DNA of 15,372 nt from JAEKLB01 sp050249235 (GTDB lineage Bacteria; Actinomycetota; Acidimicrobiia; Acidimicrobiales; CADCSY01). The stretch is from assembly GCA_050249235.1 (NCBI GenBank), contig JBFWQW010000066.1:1-15372 (forward strand). The letters run 5' to 3'. The translations under genes were made by a program, and so were the position numbers. This document shows positions 1-5,742 of this stretch, piece after piece (position 1 is the first letter of the stretch; every line of letters begins with the position of its first letter). The notes under the pieces were generated by a model, which did not search any database, was not told where the DNA came from, and was given only the letters and a program-made list of their open reading frames with translations.

Positions 1-116
1 TTGTCCCGGGTCAGCTCGGCGACCGCGGCCGGCGGGCAGGTGCTGGCGTCGAACCCGCACTCGGGACACGGCCGATCGAGGACCCACGTCCAGCTCTTCG
101 TCTCCGGCACAATCAC
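1..116 (-). CDS. DinB-family protein, N-terminal fragment cut by the window edge
   Basis: The first 38 codons of a minus-strand gene are visible; it runs off the left end. From a GTG at 116-114 the reading is V-I-V-P-E-T-K-S-W-T-W-V-L-D-R-P-C-P-E-C-G-F-D-A-S. The WTWVL-x-RPCPECGFDAS pattern is the usual opening of a group of actinobacterial DinB/YfiT-like four-helix proteins, many of them thiol- or metal-dependent enzymes of unknown substrate. A purine-rich stretch (GAGAAAG) ends 8 nt before the GTG. A second GTG at 110-108 is an alternative start. The family call rests on the N-terminal motif only, because the helical bundle and its metal-binding histidines lie outside the window. Confidence 0.72.
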   Translation of the reverse strand, partial: MIVPETKSWTWVLDRPCPECGFDASTCPPAAVAELTRD

Positions 117-140
117 GCCCGCAGCTTTCTCGCTGAGCAC

Positions 141-170
141 GCGGCCGGCCACCGGGTTCCTGCCGGCCGC
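141..170. repeat. 9-bp inverted repeat between the HNH and DinB-like genes
   Basis: GCGGCCGGC at 141-149 and GCCGGCCGC at 162-170 are perfect reverse complements around a 12-nt loop. The hairpin is downstream of the HNH stop codon and about 25 bp upstream of the DinB-like start. It could be a terminator-like structure for the HNH transcript, or an operator. No T-run follows it on either strand, so intrinsic termination is only a possibility. Confidence 0.35.
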
Positions 171-242
171 GGCAGCCCTCGCCCGGACCGGGCCGCGCCG
201 GATCAGGGTGGTGGGCTCCCTCCGTCGAGCAGCAGGCCCGGG

Positions 243-1457
243 TCAGGGCGGTCCCCGGTCGGGTGGCCCGCCGTCCGGGTCGCCGCCCCGGGTGAGGGTG
301 CGGGGGGCGGGGCTGGTGTGGTGGGTGCCGTCGGGTGCGGTGACCTCGAAGGTGAGGTCGGGGAGGAGCTTGGCGTGCCAGCCGGGTTCGTGGAGGTGGT
401 GGTGGTGCCGGACGCAGAGGAGCACGAGGTTGTCGGGTCGGGTGGTGCCGCCGTGTTCCCACGGCAACAGGTGGTGGCCGTCGCACCAGTGGGCGGGCCG
501 GTCACAGCCGGGGTAGCGGCAGTGCCGGTCGCGGATCACGAGGGCGTTCCAGAGGGGGGCGGGGATGGTCCGGGTGGCCCGGCCGAGGTCGAGGATGGTG
601 CTGTCGGCGCCGAGCACGACCCGGTGCAACGTGCAGTCGCACACCAGCCGTCGCAACGACCGGGCCGGCAGGGCCGGCCCGTCGACCACCTGGGCCGACC
701 GGGGGTGTCCGTCGCGGTCGGTCTCGACGATCACGTTGAGATGCGGCCGGTGCCGGCCACCCCGCTTCGTGTGTTGGTGGTCGAGGAAGTGGCGGCACAC
801 GTCGACCAGGGCGTCGGCCCGCCGCTCCGCCGCCGTCCGCCCCGGCTCCCCGGGGACGTCGCGGGTGGCGGCCAGGCGGATGGCGGTGTCGACCACTGCC
901 CCGGCTTCGGCGTCGAGGCTGAACGATGCTTCCCACCGGTTGTCGATGGTCTGGGACAGCTGCAACGACCGCACCGGCTCAACACCGGGATCCGAACCGT
1001 CGGCGTCGACCCGGGCCCGCCACGCCTGCAACACCGTGACCGTGTCCGCCAACGTCAACCCGGCCAGCGTCGGGACCAGCCCGGCTTCATGGTCGGCCAT
1101 CACGTCCACCGCGCCGTCCGGCACCGCCCGCACGACGGCCTGAACCTGCCCCCCCGACAACGAACCGTCGACCGCGGCCGCCGCAACGACCGGGAGGCGG
1201 CCCAGGGTGCGGGCGGTGGCCCGCAACCGGGCGGTGTCACGCCGGTCGACCCCGGCCCGGTCCCGCAACCAGCCCACCATCGAGGTGGCCCCGTCGATCT
1301 CCCACAGCCCGTCCCGCTCGAACGCCCCCACCGCCAACGCCAGCACGGCATCCAGCCGGTGCCGCAACGCCACCAGCCGGGCCAGCGCCTGCCCGCCGGC
1401 CGGCACCGTCAGCCCGTCGACCGCGGCTTCCAGCACCGCCATCCGCTGCTCGAACAC
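243..1457 (-). CDS. DUF222 / 13E12-repeat family HNH endonuclease-like protein
   Basis: From the GTG at 1457 the product is 404 aa. The N-terminal two thirds are alanine- and arginine-rich helices of the DUF222 type (FEQRMAVLEAAVDGL opening, then GATSMVGWLRDRAGVDRRDT). The C-terminal part is an HNH nuclease domain: CRYPGCDRP, then DGHHLLPWEHGG, an Asn in RPDNLVLLC, and a histidine-rich RHHHHLHE end. The frame stays open to an ATG at 1592. I prefer 1457 because a promoter-like TTGTGG-N17-TAGCAT ends 7 nt before it (leaderless start), DUF222 proteins usually begin near an MFE-type sequence, and a LexA box overlaps that codon. An ATG at 1442 is a further option. Family members are multicopy in actinobacteria, and nuclease activity is mostly assumed. 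The role is unknown; DNA-damage control is inferred. Confidence 0.85.
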   Translation of the reverse strand: MFEQRMAVLEAAVDGLTVPAGGQALARLVALRHRLDAVLALAVGAFERDGLWEIDGATSMVGWLRDRAGVDRRDTARLRATARTLGRLPVVAAAAVDGSLSGGQVQAVVRAVPDGAVDVMADHEAGLVPTLAGLTLADTVTVLQAWRARVDADGSDPGVEPVRSLQLSQTIDNRWEASFSLDAEAGAVVDTAIRLAATRDVPGEPGRTAAERRADALVDVCRHFLDHQHTKRGGRHRPHLNVIVETDRDGHPRSAQVVDGPALPARSLRRLVCDCTLHRVVLGADSTILDLGRATRTIPAPLWNALVIRDRHCRYPGCDRPAHWCDGHHLLPWEHGGTTRPDNLVLLCVRHHHHLHEPGWHAKLLPDLTFEVTAPDGTHHTSPAPRTLTRGGDPDGGPPDRGPP

Positions 1458-1465
1458 CTGTTCGA
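1450..1465. promoter_or_regulatory. LexA (SOS) box over the HNH gene start
   Basis: TCGAACACCTGTTCGA is a perfect match to the actinobacterial LexA consensus TCGAAC-N4-GTTCGA, with both half-sites intact. On the minus strand it sits directly downstream of a TAGCAT -10 element (1465-1470) and covers the GTG start at 1457-1455. Bound LexA would therefore block initiation. Confidence 0.75.
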
Positions 1466-1493
1466 TGCTACCGGCAAGTAGTGACAGCCACAA
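1465..1493 (-). promoter_or_regulatory. Putative leaderless promoter of the HNH gene
   Basis: On the minus strand TTGTGG (1493-1488) and TAGCAT (1470-1465) are separated by exactly 17 bp, and the GTG start codon follows 7 nt later. This geometry predicts transcription starting at the start codon. The -35 matches TTGACA at only 3 of 6 positions, so the call leans on spacing and on the overlapping LexA box. Confidence 0.5.
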
Positions 1494-1604
1494 CCCCGAA
1501 CGCAAAGACACCCAAGCAGCGCAAGGGCTCTTCACGGGATGGAGCGCACCGGCGACGAGATCCGGCACCTCCCCACGCCTAACACGACGCATCGAGATCG
1601 ATCG

Positions 1605-1611
1605 CTACAGT
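1605..1611 (+). promoter_or_regulatory. -10-like element CTACAGT upstream of the SRPBCC gene
   Basis: CTACAGT contains a TANNNT-type -10 hexamer 27 nt before the GTG at 1639. No good -35 is visible. The same CTACNNT pattern precedes three other genes in this window (9122-9116 on the minus strand, 10301, 11527). Confidence 0.4.
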
Positions 1612-1638
1612 GTCGCCATCTTCGACCCAGGAGCTGCC

Positions 1639-2118
1639 GTGTCATCGAGCCGAGTGTCCGCCACCCGCCGCATCGCCGCCCCCGCCAGCACGTTGTTCGC
1701 CATCGTCTCGGACCCTGCCGGTCACGTCCGGATCGACGGGTCGGGGATGCTCGAGGCCGCGCCCGACGCCCGCCCCATCACCGCCGTCGGCGAGACCTTC
1801 GACATGGACATGGACCGCGAGCCCCTCGGCGACATCCCCACCATGGGCAAGTACAAGGTCCGGAACACCGTCACCCAGCTGGTCCCCGACCGACTGTTCG
1901 AGTGGGGCGTCGGCGGCTTCAACCGTCCGCCCCTCGGGCACCTCTACGGCTGGCAGCTCGAGCCGGTGAGCGACACGGAGACGGACGTCACCAACTACTG
2001 CGACTGGACGAACATCCCCGAGTCGATGCGGACGAGGATCACGTGGCCGATCGTGCCGGTCCACATGCTCGAGAGGTCCGTCGAGAAGCTCGAGCAGCTC
2101 GCGACCCGGCCGTCGTAG
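1639..2118 (+). CDS. SRPBCC-fold (START-like, polyketide cyclase/dehydrase-type) protein
   Basis: A 159-aa protein beginning S-S-S-R-V-S-A-T-R-R-I-A-A-P-A. The segment RRIAAPASTLFAIVSDPAGHVRIDG (residues 10-34) is the usual first strand and helix of SRPBCC proteins. It is followed by beta strands (GETFDMDMD, KYKVRNTVTQLVPDRLFEW, HLYGWQLEPV) and a long C-terminal helix (VHMLERSVEKLEQLA), giving the helix-grip topology. The fold binds hydrophobic ligands in a deep pocket; no ligand can be assigned here. The GTG at 1639 is chosen because AGGAG lies at 1629-1633 with a 5-nt spacer; the frame is open further upstream, but that part is antisense to the HNH gene. No signal peptide is seen. The gene converges on the padR-type gene, 21 bp away. 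Confidence 0.8.
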   Translation: MSSSRVSATRRIAAPASTLFAIVSDPAGHVRIDGSGMLEAAPDARPITAVGETFDMDMDREPLGDIPTMGKYKVRNTVTQLVPDRLFEWGVGGFNRPPLGHLYGWQLEPVSDTETDVTNYCDWTNIPESMRTRITWPIVPVHMLERSVEKLEQLATRPS

Positions 2119-2139
2119 CGAGGGTCAGCCGTCGGCGGG

Positions 2140-2586
2140 TCAATCGTCGGCGAGCAGGCCGTAGAGGCGCTTGCGGGTGGCCTTCACGATCTCGACGGCC
2201 TCCGCCACCGCCTCCGGGCCCCCCAGCTTGAGCACCTCGGTGACCGCCGACTCGAGGCCGAACACCGCCCGCCGGATCTCCGCGATCACCGGCGCCTCTT
2301 CCACCATCTGCTCCCACGGGAGGCCGCGCTCCTCGATGCGAGCCTTGGCCTGGCGGCGACCGGCGGCGGTGAGCTCGAAGATCCGGCGGCCGTCGCGCTC
2401 CTTCGAGCGGACCAGACCTTCGTCCTCGAGCTGCTGGAGGGCCGGGTAGATCGAGCCGGCGCTGGGGCGCCAGGTCCCGTTGGCCTTGTCCTCGAGGTAC
2501 TGCATGGCCTCGTAGCCGTGGCCGGGCCGCTCGAGCAGGAAGGCGAGGAGCCCGGTGCGGATGGCGCCGCGGGGGACGCTACCCAC
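2140..2586 (-). CDS. PadR-family transcriptional regulator
   Basis: A 148-aa protein with a PadR winged-helix domain in residues 7-80: RGAIRTGLLAFLLERPGHGYEAMQYLEDK, then WRPSAGSIYPALQQLEDEGLV (recognition region) and a wing with RSKERDGRRIFELTAAG. Helices at about 85-145 form the C-terminal dimerization arm (AVFGLESAVTEVLKL). PadR proteins are mostly repressors that respond to phenolics, drugs or stress; no ligand is visible here. The GTG at 2586 has GGAGG six nt upstream. TACCGT on the minus strand (2641-2636) is a possible -10, about 50 nt before the start. PadR proteins often control themselves or a divergent neighbour; the cupin gene at 3009 is divergent but 422 bp away, so a link is weak. 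Confidence 0.92.
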   Translation of the reverse strand: MGSVPRGAIRTGLLAFLLERPGHGYEAMQYLEDKANGTWRPSAGSIYPALQQLEDEGLVRSKERDGRRIFELTAAGRRQAKARIEERGLPWEQMVEEAPVIAEIRRAVFGLESAVTEVLKLGGPEAVAEAVEIVKATRKRLYGLLADD

Positions 2587-3008
2587 GCCCGCCTCCGTCC
2601 CCGGTGGCGTCGGCAGTCGCGCTCATGGCCACGGCACGGTACTCGTTGCGGACCCGCGCGACGTGACGCCACCGTCTGGCGACGTATCGCGATGCGACGA
2701 CCAATGGACGCGGCTGGACAAGGGTCGCCGGCCGCGTCACGGCTCGCGGAGTCACACCGCGTGCGAGCGGGTGCTCGAGCTGGCCGAGCCGATCGGCGCC
2801 GCTCTGGCAGCCGCCGGGGCTCGGCTTCCAACCGCCCGGTCGGGCCGGCTGAGCCCTCCGTGCAGTGTGGCCGGCGGGTCGCCCGGGGGCCCTCCCGGGC
2901 GTGACGGTGGGCGAACGCGCGTCCCGCCGTTGGCCGAACCGCTCCCGGACCGGCACACTCGGGGGAGCACGACCGCCGCGGTCGGGCGACGAACCCGAGG
3001 AGGTGCCC
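2587..3008. other. Intergenic region without a convincing gene; two hairpins
   Basis: No frame on either strand gives a recognisable protein with a ribosome binding site. Two structures stand out. At 2661-2685 ACGT and CGCCA pair with TGGCG and ACGT around a 5-nt loop, with a 2-nt bulge; a partial palindrome centred on ATCGCGAT (2686-2693) lies next to it. At 2880-2901 CGCCCGGG pairs with CCCGGGCG around a 6-nt loop. The first lies upstream of padR and could be its operator. The second lies about 110 bp upstream of the cupin start. Confidence 0.4.
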
Positions 3009-3404
3009 GTGACGGGATGGGTCGGCGACATCGAGAAGACCACCAAGGAAAACACCAACTTCCGGACCGTGATCCACACCGGGACCCACGCCCAGCTGAC
3101 CGTGATGAGCATCGAGGTCGGCGGCGAGGTGGGCCGGGAGGTGCACGGCCAGCTCGACCAGTTCCTCCGCATCGAGGAGGGCACCGCCCGGGTGGAGTTC
3201 GGCCCGACCGAGGACGAGATCACCGAGACCTACGAGGTCGAGGACGACTGGGCGATCATCGTGCCCGCCGGCACCTGGCACAACATCGTCAACACGGGTG
3301 ACGGCGAGCTCAAGCTCTACTCGATCTACTCGCCGCCCGAGCACCCCGACGGCACCGTGCACCGCACCAAGGCCGACTCGGACGCCGCCGAGCACGACCA
3401 CTGA
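3009..3404 (+). CDS. Small cupin-domain protein
   Basis: A 131-aa single-domain cupin. Motif 1 is GGEVGREVHGQLDQFLRIEEG (residues 38-58), with His46, the Asp50-Gln51 pair and the EEG end. Motif 2 is DWAIIVPAGTWHNIVN (80-95), with PAGTWHN and the metal-ligand candidate His91. A C-terminal tail PPEHPDGTVHRTKAD is typical of a widespread group annotated as mannose-6-phosphate-isomerase-like cupins, whose substrates are mostly unknown. Motif 1 has HxxxDQ rather than HxH, so the metal site may be atypical. The GTG at 3009 follows GAGGAGG (2997-3003) with a 5-nt spacer. The frame is open upstream to 2865, but that extension is low-complexity and lacks an SD. It is followed by the SnoaL-like gene 112 bp downstream on the same strand. 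Confidence 0.88.
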   Translation: MTGWVGDIEKTTKENTNFRTVIHTGTHAQLTVMSIEVGGEVGREVHGQLDQFLRIEEGTARVEFGPTEDEITETYEVEDDWAIIVPAGTWHNIVNTGDGELKLYSIYSPPEHPDGTVHRTKADSDAAEHDH

Positions 3405-3516
3405 CCGGGCGACCCGACCGACGCCCGGTGGCCGGCACCCGTCGGGCTCGGTAGAACGGGGCAGCCGGCACGGTGACGCCGCCGGACGCCCGCCAGCCGA
3501 ACAGGGAGTCGACGAC

Positions 3517-4008
3517 ATGACGATGAGCATCGAGGAGATCCGGGACGCCATCCAGGCCGCCAACGACCTGAACTTCAGCGGGCCCCACGACGGCATCGTG
3601 CCGTTCCTCGCCGAGAGGGTGGAGACGATCCACGAGCCTCGGTTCCCGAACGACAAGGTGACCGACGGGGCCACCCTGGCCGCCTTCCTCCCCATCGAGC
3701 GGGAGGTGATGGACGCGGCGATGCCCGACCGCCGCCTCGACGTCACGTTCACGGTGGAGGGCGGCGACACCATCGTCATGAAGGGGACGTTGAGCGGGAC
3801 CCTCGTCCACGACGGGAGCCGGCTCGAGAAGCCCGTCCACGTGGCGTGGACCGTGGTCGACGGCAAGATCGTGCGCTTCCTCGTCTACGCCGGCAGCGAC
3901 GCCAGCGCCGACGGCTACCGCCGCCAGGGCGAGGCGTTCAACTCGCCCACGGTCAAGCCGATCTACGACCGCATGATCGCCGCCATGCAGGGAGACGCCG
4001 CCGGCTGA
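3517..4008 (+). CDS. SnoaL-like / NTF2-fold protein (ketosteroid-isomerase superfamily)
   Basis: A 163-aa protein, ATG at 3517 with AGGGAG (3503-3508) 8 nt upstream. The order is an N-terminal helix (SIEEIRDAIQAANDLNF), a segment FLAERVETIHEPRFPNDKVTDGATLAAFL, and then the curved sheet: DVTFTVEGGDTIVMKGTLSGTLV, VHVAWTVVDGKIVRFLVYAG. This is the layout of SnoaL-like NTF2-fold proteins, and KIVRFLVYAGSD resembles the final strands with their usual aromatic residue. Such proteins act as isomerases, cyclases or ligand carriers; no catalytic Asp pair can be assigned from sequence alone. Homologues normally have 120-150 residues, so the length fits. It may be co-transcribed with the upstream cupin. 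Confidence 0.75.
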   Translation: MTMSIEEIRDAIQAANDLNFSGPHDGIVPFLAERVETIHEPRFPNDKVTDGATLAAFLPIEREVMDAAMPDRRLDVTFTVEGGDTIVMKGTLSGTLVHDGSRLEKPVHVAWTVVDGKIVRFLVYAGSDASADGYRRQGEAFNSPTVKPIYDRMIAAMQGDAAG

Positions 4009-4023
4009 GCCTCACCGCGGGAC

Positions 4024-4072
4024 CGAACCCCGGTATCGAGCCGCAGGATCGAGCCGCAGGATCGAACCCCGG
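4024..4072. repeat. Minisatellite of 13-bp units flanked by 10-bp repeats
   Basis: ATCGAGCCGCAGG occurs at 4035-4047 and 4048-4060, and a diverged third unit (ATCGAACCCCGG) follows at 4061-4072. The same CGAACCCCGG string occurs at 4024-4033 and 4063-4072, framing the array. It lies in the 117-bp convergent spacer between the SnoaL-like gene and the winged-helix gene, so it is not coding. Replication slippage is the simplest origin. Confidence 0.6.
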
Positions 4073-4102
4073 CCCGGGGGGCGGTCGACCGGGTCGGCCA
4101 CC

Positions 4103-4119
4103 CCCGCCGGGCCGGCGGG
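4103..4119. terminator. Strong GC hairpin between convergent genes, possible terminator
   Basis: CCCGCCGG and CCGGCGGG are perfect reverse complements around one central base, folding as a 6-7 bp stem. The hairpin is 7 bp beyond the stop codon of the winged-helix gene. On the plus strand a T/C-rich tract (TTCTTCTTCTT type, 4129 onward) follows; it is the complement of the lysine codons of that gene. It could terminate the plus-strand SnoaL-like transcript, although the 9-nt gap before the tract weakens this. Confidence 0.35.
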
Positions 4120-4125
4120 CGATCG

Positions 4126-4164
4126 CTACTTCTTCTTCTTCTTGCTCTTCTTCTTCTTGGCCAT
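4126..4164 (-). CDS. Possible 12-residue lysine peptide from an internal start
   Basis: Within the winged-helix gene, in the same frame, an ATG at 4164-4162 is preceded by GGGAGGTGA, which matches the Shine-Dalgarno complement of 16S rRNA almost completely and ends 4 nt before the ATG. Translation from it gives M-A-K-K-K-K-S-K-K-K-K-K and a TAG stop, with nine AAG codons. The regulator itself has no SD, so this internal site is by far the better initiation signal. The SD bases also encode the Gly-Gly-Asp linker, so it could be coincidence. Confidence 0.35.
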   Translation of the reverse strand: MAKKKKSKKKKK

Positions 4165-4443
4165 GTCGTCACCTCCCCCGGCACTCGTCGACGCCGCGAT
4201 CGCCCGCCCGAGGGCGAGGGTCACCGGATCGTCGGTGGCGACCAGGAACTTCGTCCGCCCGACGACGCGGGCGCCCACGAGGCCGGCCCGCTGGAGGCGC
4301 CGGACCTCCTTCGTCACCGTCGGGTAGGGCGTGGCCGTCTCGGCGGCGAGCTCGTCGGCCGTCCACTCCCGGTGCTCGAGCAGGACCAGCCGGAGCAGGT
4401 CGGCCACGAGCGGCGAGCGCAGCACGGGGTCGATGTCGGCCAC
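4126..4443 (-). CDS. Small winged-helix (ArsR/MarR-like) regulator with poly-lysine tail
   Basis: A 105-aa protein. Residues 1-75 form a winged helix: DPVLRSPLVADLLRLVLLEH, EWTADELAAETATPYPTVTKEVRRLQRAGLV (helix-turn-helix with recognition helix about 40-50) and a wing ARVVGRTKFLVATDD. It resembles the compact ArsR-like domains common in actinobacteria; no metal-binding cysteines are present. A Gly-rich linker (SAGGGDDM) leads to the unusual end AKKKKSKKKKK. The start is a GTG at 4443 with no SD; a near-consensus promoter ends 6 nt upstream, so the mRNA is probably leaderless. A 23-bp palindrome overlaps that promoter, which suggests autorepression. It lies 72 bp downstream of the D-Ala-D-Ala ligase gene on the same strand but appears to have its own promoter. 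The lysine tail may aid DNA binding or reflect a second translation start. Confidence 0.75.
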   Translation of the reverse strand: MADIDPVLRSPLVADLLRLVLLEHREWTADELAAETATPYPTVTKEVRRLQRAGLVGARVVGRTKFLVATDDPVTLALGRAIAASTSAGGGDDMAKKKKSKKKKK

Positions 4444-4449
4444 GTCGTG

Positions 4450-4478
4450 AGTATCGCTCGATCATGGAGCGATATCAA
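4450..4478 (-). promoter_or_regulatory. Leaderless promoter of the winged-helix regulator
   Basis: On the minus strand TTGATA (4478-4473, 5 of 6 to consensus) and GATACT (4455-4450, 4 of 6) are separated by 17 bp. The GTG start at 4443 lies 7 nt after the -10, where transcription should begin. This is the best promoter match in the window. Confidence 0.65.
4452..4474. promoter_or_regulatory. 23-bp operator-like palindrome over the promoter spacer
   Basis: TATCGCTC (4452-4459) and GAGCGATA (4467-4474) are perfect reverse complements; with the inner AT-C-AT, 10 of 11 pairs match. It fills the space between the -35 and -10 and touches both. GGAGCGAT occurs again at 4487-4494, exactly 21 bp from its copy at 4466-4473, and a weaker GGGCGATG follows at 4498-4505. 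This fits cooperative binding of a dimeric winged-helix protein, most simply the product of the adjacent gene. Confidence 0.55.
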
Positions 4479-4515
4479 TCTTCCGGGGAGCGATGCCGGG
4501 CGATGCGGGCGGTGC

Positions 4516-5628
4516 TCAGCGCAGCTTCGACGCCACGGTGTGGGCCGCGCGCAGGGCGGCGCCGTCGGTGGCCGACGACCAGTGGGCCGGCACGACGGGA
4601 GCGGCCCGGGCCTCGTCGACGAGGTCGAGCACGACCCGGGTGCGGTCGACACCTGCCGCGGCCCAGAGGTAGAGCGCCAGCGACCCCGGGATGGCGTTCA
4701 CCTCGCAGAGCGCGAGGCGGTCAGCGCCGTCGTGGAGGAAGTCGATGCGGGGCGTGCCCGTGAGCCCCATCGCGGCGGCGAGGGCGAGCCCGGCGCCGTG
4801 CATGCGATCGGCCACGCCGTCGGGCAGCGGGGCCGGCAGCTCCCGGCGGGCCGACTCCATGCCGTCCGAGCCGGCGAGGTACTTCTCGGCGTAGCCGTAG
4901 ACCGCGCCGGCGGTGAGCGGTCGCTCGATCGCCGAGCACTGCGGCTCGGGATGGGTGCGCACCGCCATGTTGAGATCGGACCAGCCCACCAGCTGGGGCT
5001 GGAGCACGGCGCCGCCCCGGGCGATGCCGGTGCGGGCCAGGGCGAGCGCGGTGTCCACGTCCTCGACGCCGACCTCCACGCCGACGGACGACCCGCCGAA
5101 GCGGGGCTTCACCACCCACGGCGGCGGAAGCTCGAGACCCTCGAGGCGACCGGTGACGGCGACCGTCGGGATCGCCTCGATGCCGTAGCGCCCGAGCCCG
5201 GCGAGGGACACAAGGCCGGCGGTGGCCAGCTTGTCCATGGCCCACGCCGATGCCTCCGGGCCCGGCCCGGTGACGCGGAGGCCGGCCAGGCCGAGCAGCC
5301 CGGCCAGGGTGCCGTCCTCACCCGGGCCGCCGTGGCAGCAGTTGACGACCACGTCGAGGTCGAGGGCGACGTCCTTCATCCGGCGCCGCTCGGTGAAGCC
5401 CTCGGGTACCCGGAGCGCCACGGCCGACGCCCCGGGCACCTCGGTCCCGGTGAAGTCACTGCCCTCGAGGTCGGGCGGCACCCGGACCCAGGCCCCGCTC
5501 CGGGTCCAGTACAGGCAGACGACGTCCCGGCCGGCCGACGCGAGCAGGCGGGCCGCCTGCAGGCCGGTGAGGATGCTGATGTCGTGCTCGGGCGAGAGCC
5601 CGCCGAACACCACGCCGATCGAGGTCAT
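4516..5628 (-). CDS. D-alanine-D-alanine ligase-like ATP-grasp enzyme (divergent type)
   Basis: A 370-aa ATP-grasp protein. It opens with MTSIGVVFGGLSPEHDISI, the usual Ddl first strand and GG-x-SxEH motif. HGGPGEDG (100-106) and MDK (131-133) are classical Ddl motifs, and WVVKPRFGGSSVGV (171-184) is the ATP-grasp lysine and glycine loop. RIDFL (294-298) and EVNAIPG (309-315) supply metal ligands. Canonical Ddl has NTLPGMT followed by a serine region; here it is NAIPGSLALYLW, so the second-substrate side differs. The expected reaction is ATP-dependent joining of D-Ala to D-Ala or a related D-amino or hydroxy acid. The ATG at 5628 has GGAG six nt upstream; the frame is open for 27 codons further without an SD. 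It follows the Mur-ligase gene by 114 bp on the same strand. Confidence 0.85.
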   Translation of the reverse strand: MTSIGVVFGGLSPEHDISILTGLQAARLLASAGRDVVCLYWTRSGAWVRVPPDLEGSDFTGTEVPGASAVALRVPEGFTERRRMKDVALDLDVVVNCCHGGPGEDGTLAGLLGLAGLRVTGPGPEASAWAMDKLATAGLVSLAGLGRYGIEAIPTVAVTGRLEGLELPPPWVVKPRFGGSSVGVEVGVEDVDTALALARTGIARGGAVLQPQLVGWSDLNMAVRTHPEPQCSAIERPLTAGAVYGYAEKYLAGSDGMESARRELPAPLPDGVADRMHGAGLALAAAMGLTGTPRIDFLHDGADRLALCEVNAIPGSLALYLWAAAGVDRTRVVLDLVDEARAAPVVPAHWSSATDGAALRAAHTVASKLR

Positions 5629-5742
5629 CGCAAGCTCCAGGGTCGTGGGGGTCTGGCCGGGGGTGACGGACGGCGGCGAGCCCTTGCGGCCCGCCGTCGG
5701 CCGTCGCAAGCGTCGGGGACGGGCCCGTCAGGGATGCACGCG
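5629..5742 (-). promoter_or_regulatory. Structured spacer between the Mur-ligase and ligase genes
   Basis: On the transcribed (minus) strand CTTGCG occurs at 5710-5705 and again at 5634-5629, directly before the ligase ATG; the complementary CGCAAG lies between them at 5688-5683. The middle copy can pair with either. Pairing with the second extends through GGCTC to the GAG of the ribosome binding site. An 8-bp stem (5669-5676 with 5691-5698) competes with the first pairing. There is also a 12-bp palindrome at 5718-5729 and a 10-bp direct repeat CGTCAGGGAT (5726-5735, 5741-5750), the second copy covering the upstream stop codon. Confidence 0.35.

Noticed and set aside
1..516. Plus-strand open frame of 171 codons at the left edge
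   Set aside because: Low-complexity Gly/Arg/Ser/Pro product with no domain; the opposite strand holds the DinB-like start and the end of the HNH gene.
318..1481. 387-codon plus-strand open frame opposite the HNH gene
   Set aside because: A shadow of the minus-strand gene, rich in Gly, Val, Arg and Pro, with no family features; the HNH motif is on the other strand.
2930..2959. TTGGCC-N18-CACACT as the cupin promoter
   Set aside because: Only half of each hexamer matches consensus; too weak to list as a feature.
2286..3866. 526-codon minus-strand open frame across padR, the spacer, the cupin and the SnoaL-like gene
   Set aside because: It overlaps three well-supported genes in other frames, and its translation is low-complexity.
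4067..4079. CCCCGG-C-CCGGGG palindrome as a terminator
   Set aside because: The one-base centre leaves no proper loop and there is no T-run; in this base composition it is probably a chance GC palindrome.
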